Shown here: piece by piece, positions 9,466 to 21,200 of the stretch
Position numbering within the stretch: the stretch's first letter is position 1
How the letters are laid out: each line of letters starts with the position of its first letter
Assembly (NCBI GenBank): GCA_020086605.1
Contig: JACBWW010000004.1
Coordinates: forward strand, 35,437,637 to 35,501,636
Direction of reading: 5' to 3'
DNA from: Lanius collurio
Taxonomy: Eukaryota > Chordata > Aves > Passeriformes > Laniidae
Length of the DNA stretch: 64,000 nucleotides
The notes under the pieces: generated by a model
Databases searched by the model: none
What the model was told of the DNA's origin: nothing
Seen by the model: the letters and a program-made list of their open reading frames with translations, nothing else
Made by a program: the position numbers and the translations under genes

Positions 9466-10044
9466 GTTCTCTACTCTTCTGCTTTTAACTGGCTCTGTGC
9501 AAGAGCGGCTCAGAAGGTTTGGGTTTCTCCACAATACAGTCACAGCACTACAGATGGTGCCAAATGGAGGCTCCTGAGCTGGCCTGGAGCTGGCTTACTC
9601 AAGCAATGGAAACAGCCTGTGGCAATGCAGATCTCAGAGTGGACCACTACAGGGCTATCAGGACTAACACCAGCTAATTATTTTGAAGTTGTTTCCAGTA
9701 TCTTTATATTACAACACAGTCACTTCTGTGCCATCTTTCTCTATGCTATGTGAACATCTGTTATGATTTCTCATGTACCACAGCCTCTGAAGTGTCATTC
9801 TGGTTTTAAAAACAGGAGAATATGCACTGTATTACATCTGACACATGGTGCCAGTATATACCAGGCCTGTGCTATTTTGCAGTTTAAGTTGCATAGGTTA
9901 TTTGTTCACTTTTTAATACTGGAAATGAGTTTTAGGAAACCTCTCTATTCGTAGGAATATAGATTAATGATGTACTTGTCTTTTATTCTCCACTTCGCTG
10001 GTTTCATTATTTGTTATCCAGAGCTCTGTTATGGCACTTTTTCT

Positions 10045-10058
10045 CCAGCAAGGGGCGT
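10045..10058 (+). promoter_or_regulatory. Candidate CTCF-type site
   Basis: CCAGCAAGGGGCGT differs from the vertebrate CTCF core CCASYAGRKGGCRS at two positions. A single motif match in 64 kb has limited weight without chromatin or conservation data. Confidence 0.3.
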
Positions 10059-11735
10059 GGAAGATCTTTAGCTGAGGCCTGAAGCTACTTCACTGGGGCT
10101 TCCTGGGTTCTTGGCAAAACTCTTTCTTCAAGTCCCGAGATGGCATCTCTGTGCATCTCTGAGCCACCTAGAAGGACTAAATCAAATGAGTGTTCAAGAT
10201 CTGCTGGCAGGCTGCTCTCTGATGCTATTCCCATGCAGTAGTTTGCCCCACTTTGGGTCAAAGAACAGCAGATTCGGAGTAGGTGTGAAAATAAAATATT
10301 CCTCTTTCAGTACTGTTTATGCATTTACAGGCTTCCTCAGTACTTGAGGGGGTACAACACCTTCCATTTTGTAAATGTGTATTTGAAAGCACAATTTCAC
10401 AGACAGTGGAACTGAAAGATGGCATTTTTCCTCTCATGTTCTCAGCAGCAAAGTGTCTCTTAGCCTCAAAGCAGCCTCAGTCCTTCTCAAGGTGGTGTCA
10501 GTGAATACGGCCAAAGCCCTGAATGTTCCTGCTTTGATCAACATGTCATGGGAGATTTGTTTCAGTTTTTCCTTTCTTTGCATCCTTCCAGTGCTCCAGT
10601 GAGACGCATGTGCTGGAAGAAATCATCACCAAATCCGAGGAGGCAGGCATGCACGTGTTGCCTGCTTGCTGCAGTCACCATCAACAACAGGGTGTAGTGT
10701 GTATAGCTCAGACCTGGCTGCTGGTGCAGGGGTGATGGGTGATGAGGGGACTGTGAAAGGGTAAAGCTTGCCTCTACTGAGCAGTTCGAATCACTGGGAT
10801 GGGTGGCAGAGGAGGGAAAAGCCTCAACCCACATAGTGAGTTGCTGGTGTGGTGTTGCTGAGTGAGGGCTGACCCGGAACCTGATGAGTAAGTTAGATCC
10901 AGGGTGTTAAACTTCTGCATTTCTGCTTCCAGCTGTGTGTAAACATGTAAAGGAGTTCTGATCCATGCTATCCTGTAAGTCTGTGCAGTGGAACGCAGAA
11001 GGATTCAGCTCATGGCAGAGCTGAGGTGTCTGTGATTGTGACTGGTGTTATCACTTCACAGTTACCAGAGTAAATCTCATCAGCCCTTTTCCAATATGGG
11101 GAGAAATTTTCTATTATGATGCTTTTTCATTAATACTATTCAAACTTGGATGGAGACGCTGAACCTGCCCTTTGCAAGATCTAAACCCTCTCTGAATTCA
11201 TACTGCTCTTCCCCACATGGTGAGATAGCTCGGACCAACAGTCTGCTTTTCTGTAGCCCCAAAAAGGAGACTTGCTGCCCAGCTGCTGGGAGAGGAGGGG
11301 CTGCACAAACAACACTGCTGGCAACAATAAGAAGCACTGGGACTGACTGAGCTTTGCTTCCCCTTGTGATCAGACCAATTGTCACAGTTAAGTGGGACAC
11401 ATTTCTCATGCTACAGGTGTCTCTGGAATGGAGGGATTTGTATTGTTTGCTGAGATTCATGTGTTGGGCACTGGCACTGCCTTAGGTTCAGCAAGTCCTT
11501 GCATTTAATCTTTCTGTCAAAAGCTGACAAAGCTTTTTCCCCAGGCCCATGTTTATTTCTCCACCTGGAGCAGCTGATGTAACCATTAGATAAGTCATCC
11601 CTCTTACTCAGGACAGAGCAGGGAAACTGCATTCAAAGGGAAAATATTATAGTTGGAGCTCAACAAGAGCAAGTATCAAAAGAAATGGTAAGTGTACACG
11701 TACATGGAAGAGAGCAATGCATCTAGTTTTGCAGT

Positions 11736-11763
11736 CACACACACAAACACAGACACAGACAGA
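11736..11763. repeat. Short interrupted CA repeat
   Basis: CACACACACAAACACAGACA and following bases form an impure (CA)n/(CAGA)n microsatellite of under 30 bp. Confidence 0.8.
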
Positions 11764-12879
11764 GATGATTTGCTTGCACCATTCCCAGTGCTTAGGACAT
11801 TTAAGGTTTTTTCTGTGCAAGTATATTAGCATACCTCTACATGCAGCAATTCCATTAGCAAAAGCTGCTCCTGTTGGCAAAATGAGGAGAGGACTATCTT
11901 CTTTTTTTTGTTTGAGTCCACAACTCTGCCTCTCCTGTGGCATATACTACCTCAGAATCAATGAGCAAAAAGAGGAGGTGGTCACTAGGGATTCAACTCA
12001 AGCAGTGGAGTAGAGATAGGCAGGGGTTAATCTCACCTGTCTGGAGCTGCAGGCTAGGCAGTGAAACTGAAGGTAATGGGTTTAGCTGTATTTGTCTTTG
12101 GTTTAATCACTTGACCCAGGTTCAGACATTCCACTTTGTGAGGGAATCTGCAAAGTCAGAATCCTGTGATAAAGGTGATGGTAAGAAGAAAAGGATCATA
12201 GGGAAATATAAAGACCCCTGAATGGCTTGAGATACTGCCAGTCTCAATAACCAGAGGAAATCTTACTACTGAAGGAAGGTGAGACACCAAATTTCTGGCT
12301 GGACCCAGAGGTACTTGTGCACAAGCTGCTCTTGCAGCAGAGACTGTGCACAATGACATGGGACACTTAGGGTTTTCTTGGTAATAGAAACCTGAACTCC
12401 CAAGTTGTCACCATGCCTGTATCCTTCCAAGGACACAGACTGCTTTTTCTGCTGGCTCATATCATACAATGCTTAAAAAAACTCTGCCTTCTTCAAATGC
12501 ACTTCAGTAACCTCTTGAAACAGAGAAGAGACTTTTGAAGAGCTGCTTGGGCAGAAAAAAATTCCATCTTTTGAGCTGCCTGCATTTCCCAGTAATTGCA
12601 GGTCTGGCCATTATCTGGCACAAACACATGCAGGATGACCCAGCAAGGGCACCCTCTTGGCAGGATCATACCGGTATATCAAAGCCTGTGCCTTTCCACT
12701 GGTCACAGCAGCCCTCTGGCAGCCCATCACTGTGTCTGTTCATGCTCTCATCAAGCTGTTCACAAATACTGTTTTCCAGTCATTCACTGTCAGTGTAACC
12801 AGAATTTATGTGTGTAAATCTTCATTATTTACCTACCTTCCAGGCAGTGAGAGCTGAGAAATTTGCAGACACTAAGTTC

Positions 12880-13760
12880 CTTTCTGGATGACTGCTGAGT
12901 ATGGGAGAGCAGCAGGTCAGAGATGCACCTCCCTTGAAACTGATGCCTTTTCCTTGTCTTAAAAATCAAGAGTCAAACTTGGTTAGAAGGGGAAAAGGGA
13001 TTTTACCTCAGTAATATTTTAATGATCCTTAGGTGCACCATGTCCAGGTGGAATGCACCGAAGTGCACACAGCAATGCACACCCACAATAGATTGGGTAT
13101 AACATCATAGGTCTTACTAATTAGCTTTTCTATCAAACAGTCCCCAATGAGAGGCTTGAGTAAGCCCCCCTCCCCAAGGAACCTTCCCCCTGAATGGTTC
13201 TATCTTAGTTTACAAAATGTGTTCTGGAGAGGACCTTGGGGTCTGGAGGCACACTAACCCCTACCTATGAAGCTTCTAAAATCTTTAGTCTCCTAGCTGA
13301 ACAAACAAGTCCAAAAATTTAGCCAAAAAGCACTAAGAATACAGAAGTTGTAAAAAAGTATATCAGGGTTATAAAAGAAAAGGCAAAAAATTGTCATGGT
13401 ATCAAAACCACTTGAGATAGTGGACATCATGTTGACCATTCCTGGTTGGTGAAAAGGCCTTGAGGTCTGTCAGTTAGTTGGTTTGCGAAGCAAGAAGAGG
13501 TGGGGTATAATTTAGCCAGTGTGGTGATGGGCACTATTCCAGGACAGTTTGTTTGTGACTCTCCCTCCTCCAAATGTCATCAGACACAAAGTACCCTGCT
13601 CTGTGCAATAATAACCCAGCCTCACATGCCTCTGCCTCACATCCCTCTCCTCCGTAGTGGGCTAGTGGCCTAAGGGATGAGGGAGACAGCTTGCCTCTCC
13701 CTCTGCCTCTCCCTCTCCCCTTCATCTCCCTCTCTTCTTTGTGTCCCTTTTATAATTTAG
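12880..13760 (-). mobile_element. Probable ERV/LTR relic, minus strand
   Basis: Read on the minus strand, several stretches are familiar from a dispersed bird LTR: a GGAAGGTTCCTTGGGGAGGG block (about 13164-13187), CATTGGGGACTGTTTGATAG followed by AAAAGCTAATTAG (about 13118-13150), TGCATTCCACCTGGACATGG followed by TGCACC (about 13033-13060), then ATTACTGAGGTAAAATCCC and a TTTGACTCTTGATTTTTAA word (about 12957-13017). A TATA-like TTATAAAAGGGACACAAAGA lies at about 13737-13756, followed by a strongly purine-rich stretch. Boundaries are uncertain: no clean TG...CA ends or target duplication were found, and part may be internal sequence rather than LTR. No intact viral gene is present. Confidence 0.45.
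13692..13742. repeat. Polypyrimidine (CTCCCT)n-like tract
   Basis: About 50 bp of almost pure C/T on the plus strand, with repeating GCCTCTCCCTCT units. On the minus strand it is a purine tract inside the LTR-like relic. Confidence 0.85.
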
Positions 13761-14011
13761 AAGTGCTAATGGAGTGATGCCTCCCTTACAGTTTGCAGAC
13801 AAATCTCAGTTTCCCCAAATTTTATTAAAAATTGACATTAACTATTTAGAGAGGTCTTCAGAGAGTTTTTAAAAATTTTTAAAATACTATTTGAACTTTT
13901 GAATATAAACTTTTTGAATACTATTTAGGTGTCCTGATTTAGAAATATGTATCTCTTGTAAAGTATATTCAGTAATTTTTGTTGTTGATGTAGAGCAGAG
14001 TAGAATAATGC

Positions 14012-14038
14012 ATCAATCTCATAGGATATGAGATTGAT
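14012..14038. repeat. Perfect 11-bp inverted repeat
   Basis: Arms ATCAATCTCAT (14012-14022) and ATGAGATTGAT (14028-14038) are exactly complementary around a 5-nt loop (AGGAT). No T-run terminator-like or transposon context is evident. Confidence 0.85.
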
Positions 14039-14370
14039 AATTGATAATATGGCACCTGGTTTTTTTCAGAATACAGAAGATAAATATTTACTGGACATGG
14101 CTGGGAGGTTTTGTGCAGTAATATTAGTTGCATAATTATCTTCATCTGATAAAAGATCTATAACCATTTTAGGATTTCTTCTGTTCTTAGAGCAAGCTGC
14201 TGGTGCATCCCATAGGAGAGCAGCAATGCTTCCTGGAGGGCTGGGGACAAGTTGTGCAGGGTGAGGAACAGCTTTAACACTCCTGGTCATCGAGGTCATT
14301 GAGCCCATGACACTGACTGCATCTGCTGCTTCTTGTGGCCACCAGCAGCAGGCAGGCAGTGCTTCCACTG

Positions 14371-14447
14371 CTCTCTTTGCAGGTGGAGCAGTGAGTCACA
14401 GACAGGCAAAGTGATGTGGCCGAAACCACAGAGGAAATCTGCAGCAA
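14371..14447 (-). mobile_element. MIR SINE core relic
   Basis: GTCACAGACAGGCAAAGTGA followed by TGTGGCCGAAACCACAGAGG aligns nearly without gaps with the reverse-complement MIR core (ggcacagagaggttaagtgacttgcccaaggtcacacag). By eye about two thirds of positions agree. The preceding TTTGCAGGTGGAGCAGTGAG matches 'ttttacagatgaggaaactgag' with one indel. It is one of the clearest MIR relics in the window, together with that at 51148. Confidence 0.6.
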
Positions 14448-17400
14448 GATTTTTTCCCATTTTGGCTGAGTCCCCAGCCTTGGGCTGCATAAACATCCTC
14501 CCTAATGTGTGAGCAGAGATCCGTATGTGTGGGGACCTGCCACTGCCCATCCTCCAAGGCAGCCAGAAGTGCACAACTACAGCACAAGCCTCATGTTCCA
14601 ACAATTAAATAAAATTCTCTTTTCACTCCAATGGCAAAGGGATCTGTGCTTTTTCCTCCTGTCAGTACCAAGCCTAGAGAATACAGAAAAGTCCTAGGTG
14701 GCTGGTTTTGTTGTAAGGCAAAAATGTGGGATGATCATTATCTTGGGAAGAGATGAGGAGGCCTTAATAAGGTGTCTGAATTATTCAGCTTTCTCTAATG
14801 TAAAGCGAGTCATTCTATTCTGCTTCACAGTCAGCTACTGGAAATATTCTGGGATTAAAGTGGACACAAATTTTGGCCTTTACAGTCCCCTGTAAAGAGA
14901 AGCTCGGATATGCTGTGAGAAAGAGCTTGCCAATACATGACACAAACAAGCATTTGTTATGTCCTGGAATGGCTTCTGCCTGCAGGCATGTGGAAGACCA
15001 TGGTCTGCTCCTGTAGGACCCTTGGCAGAAAGCAAAGGTAAACTATGTCAAGGAAGTACCTAAATTCTCTGTGTAACTCTCCATCCTGGCAGCTGAAGAT
15101 ATTTAGGGGACACAGATCAAGACTGGTAGAAAAGTGCAAAACACAGTGTGGAAAACTTTGAAAAATGATCAATTCTTTGAGGATTTAAAGAACTGTAAGG
15201 AGGAGCCAGTCTGCAGGGTGATACCATTTCCTTCTCGAGAATGGAGGGGAAGGTTATCTTTGATCTGATCCACTTTCAAGAAGAGTAAAGGGATTTAGAA
15301 ACACTTTCACCCTGCTCCTACCGAGTGAAATTTTTGCAGAAGGTAGAAGAAAGGGAAGACAACTATTGCTGACATTGGTCTGAAGACTCATAGAGGGGGA
15401 TGGGGCTTTAGCAGGAAGCAACTCATAAAAATTCCTGCAGCAGTATCAGCAGTGCACTTTACTCCCTCTTGAGCAGTTTTAGGCCTGAAGAGGATCAGAG
15501 TCTGATCAGCTGAGCTGGGCTGAGCCCCATGAGCATCCCTGCCACAGTCAGGCAGTGGGACTGACTTCAGTGAGTCTGCTTAGCAGCGGGGAAAGGATGC
15601 CAGAACAAAGCCTTGCTGTCCCAAAGGGAAAGTAGGAGATGCACGGGCACTGTTTCATCCTCTGCAGCTGGAGCACATCACAGTGGCTGGCTAACAATAA
15701 CCGACAAAGGTTCAGAGCAGAGCATGAGTTAGATCTCGCCTGTGGCTGATATGAGAAGTGGAATTAAAGTCTGGTTTCTTGATCTGGTATTCTCATCAGA
15801 CAATCAATTTTTGTGGGAAATATAAGAAGCCCTTTGATGACTCATTATTACAGGTCTTTTTTGGTGGTATTCGAAGGGGTCCAAGGGATTTAATACCATT
15901 AAACCTGCTGCATAAAACACAATTACAATTCCCAAGTAGCTTTGAAATTTTCAGGTCTTGTTTCATCCACGAAGTGAAAAACCCCCGTTGGGCAGCCTGC
16001 AGTAAGCAGGTGCTGTGGGAGGAGCCCTGCCAGTAGTGGTCCTTGCCTCATCGTGGCTTGCTGTGCTTGGGGGCAACTCATCAGAGTTCCATTTCCACCT
16101 GCCTCTGCTGAGCTGGTGAGTCATGCCCAGCTCTGTGCCCAGTAGCATCTGACAGCGAGGTGCAGTTGTGGAGAGGTGTGACTGGCTGCTGGTGCGCCCC
16201 GCCTGGCCCTGCAGTGCTGACAGGAGGGAGGATCCTGTGCCCTCGCACGGGTGACGGACCCTGTCTGCGGTCGTGGGTGTGTTCCCGCAGTCGGTGACCT
16301 CTCTGCATCTCAGCTGCCTCTGGGAGCTCTGTTTCCTTGTTTTCTTCTCTCCCTTCCAGGCAGGAATGTGTCATCTCTTCTTCCTGCTGTCTTAATATTT
16401 CTCTGGCCACATCTGCATCTCTGCATGCTTAGGAGCTTCTTGGCTCTGCAAGTTGCAGTGTTAATTTAAGTCATTTTAACAGAGGTAATTAAGAGGCAGT
16501 GCGCCATGGGGAGCAACATACACCTTCCTCAAACTGCAGGGAGGCTCTGGGCTCCTGCCCAAAGCAGCAACTGCCTGTGTGTGCTGTGAGCATTAGGTGG
16601 TGACAAGGGAGTGACGTACCTGCAGGATTCCATGGTACTGAACAGATCACACAAGCTGACAGAGAAGACTCTGGTCCACTAAGGATTTCTTTCCCAGCTG
16701 TCCCTTTTACTCGTAATATCGTCAATCATGAGGTTGTTGGTTATGTGTCATCAATCCATCAGCCAGCAGCAGTCCCATTGCTTGGCTCCCAGTGGAAGGT
16801 TCACAGGTGTCTGTCCAGAGTCTCTTGGACTCACTCAGATTAAACTCTGTGGGCAGAGGTCACACTGGTGGGAAGGAAGGGAGAATGATGGCTGCCCTCA
16901 TGCCAAGACGTGGCACCACGCTGGCAGCCTGGACTAAGCCTAGAGAGCAGCTGAAAAGGCATTTCAGGGACAGGCATATGAGGTGAGATAAAGAGAAGCC
17001 AAGCCAAAATGCTTGTGTAAGCTATGGCAGAGCACCAGTATAGTATCCACCAGCTTATGGGACAGTAGGGGAGGAGGGAGAACATTTAGGTGAACTGAAT
17101 GGGAAACTCCATCTGGAATTGACAGCAGTAAAGCAGGGAAATACAGGGAAGACTTAGGGAGGAACATATGGATGCTGGATGTGTGGTTGTGAGACAGTAT
17201 CACAGGGATAAAGTGAGAAGCCAGATTTTGAGTATAACTGAAATAGTGTCAGAAAAATGAGCTGGAAGAAATAATCTCCCTCTGTCTTTTCTAAGGGAAA
17301 TGGCCCAGAAGGAACCTCCTAGGGCTGTTTCATTTTCACCCCCTGACAAAAGGAGTACTGCCAATGCAGTAGGTTTCCTCTGGGGAATCTAGATGGAGGT

Positions 17401-18158
17401 TTTTCCATTCCCAGTCAACACATAAAATATAATGGATCTAAATATAATATATATAATGGACTCTAAACCTCAGGGGTCCCAGGCAGACCTGACTGCCCTA
17501 CCATCAGGACCTACATGCAGAGGAGGGCCCCGGACAGGCTACGACTTTGGAAAAAACATGTCCTCCAACTCACACTCACAATTCCACTGGCCTTGGGTAC
17601 ACATAGGGACTGCTCTCCAGTTCCCTTATGTCCCTTGCTTCTCGATGCAGATCAGAGGGAGGGAATTTGTGAGACACAGTCTCTGCTCTGCCTTGAGGGT
17701 TTTTTTTTTTTTTTAAGTCATTCAGTTTTCCCATAAGATCAGAGGTGAAGACAGTCACATCTTACCATGTGGTGATTTCAGAAACAGATGTATATGTATC
17801 AGGCAGATAACCAAAATAAATCAAGCCCTAACAACTTTGTGACGATATATTATCTAAGAGCACTTAAAGCCACCACGAGAAGCTTCTTTGTATCTAACAC
17901 ACCTCCCTGCACCAGGGTCCCTGTTGTCTGTGTGGTCTTGCATCCACTGCAGCATTTTCAGTGTCTGTGCAATGTTTTCCTGGGGAAAAGGAAGTGGACA
18001 TCTGGGGGTGTGGCAGATGGGGGTTGGGGCAAGTGTCCTTCTTACAGGTTGCCAGTTGTCCTCCCTTGGAAAGTGCCAGCACTTCTGGGCAGAGATACAA
18101 TAAAACGTGCCTTTGTAACAGCAATGATGATGCTGTGGGGCTGCTTCTCCCCACTGCT

Positions 18159-18281
18159 GCAGAAGATCTCTGTGAGAGGCTCTCCTAGCTGCTGGGGTTG
18201 CAGAAGATCTCTGTGAGGGGCTCTCCTCACTGCTGGGGTTGCAGAAGATCTCTGTGAGGAGCTCTCCTTGCTCCCCCCACC
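18159..18281. repeat. 41-bp minisatellite, three copies
   Basis: The word GCAGAAGATCTCTGTGAG starts at 18159, 18200 and 18241, giving an exact 41-bp period. Copies 2 and 3 are nearly identical across GGGGCTCTCCTCACTGCTGG-like spacers. As 41 is not divisible by three, the repeat is read in three different frames within any open frame crossing it, so those frames are artefacts. Each unit carries a BglII-type palindrome AGATCT. Confidence 0.9.
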
Positions 18282-21200
18282 ACAGCAGCAGTGACAGAGT
18301 GTGGTGTAAGGGCATGTGATGGGAACTGGGACAAGAGACAGAGCTGGGCCACAGGTTGTTGTGAGACCACAAGTAAGTTACAGGAGAAGTAGGTGAAATG
18401 TGAAAACTCTTCCTGCAATTTGACCTGCATTTAGTGCCTTTAGGGGCAGCTGATACTCTTTTTGCCTGTTATTAAAAAACATTGCTATGGGAAATTCTGC
18501 AGCTTGTGCTTAAAGGCAGAGCTGCAGAAGCAAAGCTGGGAGCCAATTCCATATGGGAGGAAACCCCCTTCTGCTCCAGGGTGCACCTTCCCCTGCCTCT
18601 GGCAGGGCCCAGTTCCCATGGGCTGCTGATGTTCCCCAAAGGCAGACCTCCCCTCTCCTTGGCTCCCCTCTCCCTATAGTTGACACTCAATCCTGAAATC
18701 TCCTGTCTACCAAAAATGACCCTTGATGAGCAACAAACTCAGCTCCCTTGCCCTATCATGTCTGCTTTCCTACATGGTTACACAGCACCTGGAGCACTGC
18801 ATGCAGACGTGGACCACAGCTCCTCTGCCCACTGGGCTCTCCTGCCTCTTTGCACACAAGTATGCCACACATGGAGAACAGCTCTTTAATTTATTTTAAA
18901 AATACTGTGAAAGAGATTTATTCTCATCCAGAAACTTTCAAGATTTAATTTGTAGAAGGTGCATCCAACCTTGTGCATTAGATGTGGTGAGGAAAACTCC
19001 AAACCTGTTTTCCACCTGAGCCCTACTGAATGAAACATGGACCCTTCAGAATAAAACCCAACAAATCAACAACTAAAACCCTACAACAAAAGCCCCAAAG
19101 CCCAAGCAATTCTATCTTTGAGCATAATGTGGTGAAAATGTTCAGGAACTCTTGGAATATATCTAGCAGGATTTACTTCCTGCTTGGAAGTTGATACCAG
19201 AGGCATGAGATTTAATAGTCATCTTCTGTTTGTTATTATTCTTCACTTTAAACATTTCAAGCATACAAATAGTGAGATGAAAAAAATGCCTATTGATGAG
19301 TTACACGTCTGCAATCGTGAACAGCAGTGTATGGAAGCAAAACAATATGAAAAGAAATGATGGGCTGAAAAATATTCAGCTGAACACTTATGTAGAGTGC
19401 TGTTAGTCTCAGGAAAGAGAATAGGTCTGAGCTGGAGCTCCATTCCATCATTCCATCTGCCTTTGGGTTAAAACACAGAAGCACAGACCTGCATCAGACA
19501 ATAGAGGGCTTGACTGCTCTGATGGATGACCTCCTTGAGTTCACCTGTTTGCAGTTTATTACAGGTCATGTGCTCTGTGACCGGGTAAGAGGCAGCTCCC
19601 TCACATTGGTTGCTGCATTCTGGGTCCAATGGGGATTTCTAGATGGAGGGAGAAATCACACTGAGCAAGAGAGAAACTGAGTTTGCAGATGTGAAAGAAG
19701 GTATGGACCAGCAGGGATGGGGAGAAGGTGGATGGGAGGGGAAGGATCTTCATCAGACAGGCAGGGATTTTGCTGCCAAGGCAGATATGGGGAGGCTGCT
19801 GAGATGAGCAGGGAGAAAGTGCAGCACTCAGACCTGGAAGAAGTCAACTTTCCTTGAAAACCGCAAGGAGGTGGTGTGGAGTTTACTGCTACTTGATGCT
19901 ACTTTAATTTTTACAAAGCCTCTTTTTCTCTATGCATTTCTCTTTCCAGTTCATGTCAGCATGGGGTGCTTGTATGTCCAGCACTGCAGAGTGGTTGGAC
20001 CAAAGCAGTGGGGGAAGTTTTGTGGGACACTTGGAGTCCTTTCTGAGAAGACCCAGCAAAGGTGATGCCCAAGCTGCCGGGGTGCTGGCTGGCTGGCAGC
20101 TGGTCTCTCCACTGTCCCCTGCTGTATCCTGGTGAGTTCTCATGAGCAGAGACACCAGATGGGGCAGCCTTGCTGGCTTAGGCAGGAAACCTGGAGCTGA
20201 GGAGGGAAACCAGCTCCATGTCTAGGCACTGAACAAAACAGGACCTGCTTTTGAGGCTTCCTTGGATCTCCCCACATTGGCTCAAACTGATATATCTGCA
20301 ATCCAAGACTGTAAACCCCACAAGAAGGAAAGATTTCTCTTGCTTCATGTTTCCTATCATGGAGAAAGCCTGCCACCACCACACACTGTGCTTTTGGTCT
20401 TGCCCAGGTGGGTATCATGTGTCTCCTGCAGGCATTTTACTGCAATTCCACCTAGACCTGCTCCCACCACATTGTTTGCCTTTAACTCCAACAGAGGCAA
20501 ACATTTGGAGCTGTAATCTATCCTTGAAACATTATTCCCTTGTTTTGGTCTCAGAGAATTTCAAAGAGGAAAGCTCCTATATACTGCCCTGTCCACACCT
20601 TTTAACAGTGCCATTACCTGCAGTAATGTCACTACCTGCTGGCCAATGGATATAATTCCTTAACTTAGTAAGAGAATCTCTGTGCACAATTAAAACACCA
20701 AAACAAGAAGACTGCTGTAGAAATGTGTGGCTTCCCATTTCTTCTAACATGGAGACACACTGAGCTTACTGATGGAGTAGTTAGTGGAGCTTGGGGTCAA
20801 TAAACATTGCAGGACATGGCAGGGAGAGGAAAGAGAGGAGCTGGGTCTGTCAGCAGCACGGTGAAAGAGAGGAACACTTTCTTGTCTTCTCTCTTCTGAG
20901 CTGCAAGAACACTCAAATAAAAAAGCAAAGGATTCTGGATAGAAACCTCATGTTTCTTTCCTTGCTATGGGAACCCCTGTGAGGAAGGAAATAACTTTAT
21001 CCCAAGAGCTGCTAGAAAGAGCCCTTGGGGCAATATTTATGCAGCAGCAATATCTAGACCTTCACAGGAAGGGAAATGTAGTGCACTCAAATAAAAGTCT
21101 ATGCCCTAAATTGTTCCCTCCTGAACAAAAACCAAAGGAATATATATGTGATGCTGAGCTGAAATGCTGGATGATGTTTCAGAAATCATTTGGAGGGGAG

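Larger units (their letters stand above)
9466..12879. other. Unique sequence, no gene supported
   Basis: Longest open frame is about 106 codons (minus, 11140-11460), with no recognised domain. It contains a CTCF-like word at 10045 and a short CA-rich stretch at 11736-11763, listed separately. A GTTCGAATC word near 10786 recalls a tRNA T-arm, but no cloverleaf surrounds it. Confidence 0.6.
13761..18158. other. Unique sequence, no gene supported
   Basis: Apart from the inverted repeat at 14012 and the MIR-like relic at 14371 nothing is assignable. A small cluster of about 10 CpGs falls between 16156 and 16293, too short to call an island. At 17429-17467 a short imperfect direct repeat (ATAATGGATCTAAAT / ATAATGGACTCTAAAC) is embedded in TA-rich sequence. 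A T16-class run sits at about 17700-17714. The longest open frame, about 172 codons minus at 17854-18372, is partly made by the minisatellite that follows. Confidence 0.55.

Noticed and set aside
10760..10830. Possible tRNA T-arm (GTTCGAATC)
   Set aside because: No matching acceptor, D or anticodon arms can be folded around it.
13797..13840. Possible MIR core (CTCAGTTTCCCCA)
   Set aside because: Match limited to 13 nt with no ordered landmarks on either side.
17854..18372. 172-codon minus-strand frame with internal peptide repeats
   Set aside because: The repeats come from the 41-bp minisatellite read in shifting frames; not a repeat protein.
19500..19560. Possible old CR1 3' UTR (GATGACCTCCTTGAG)
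   Set aside because: Only one short block matches and no tail or upstream landmarks follow.
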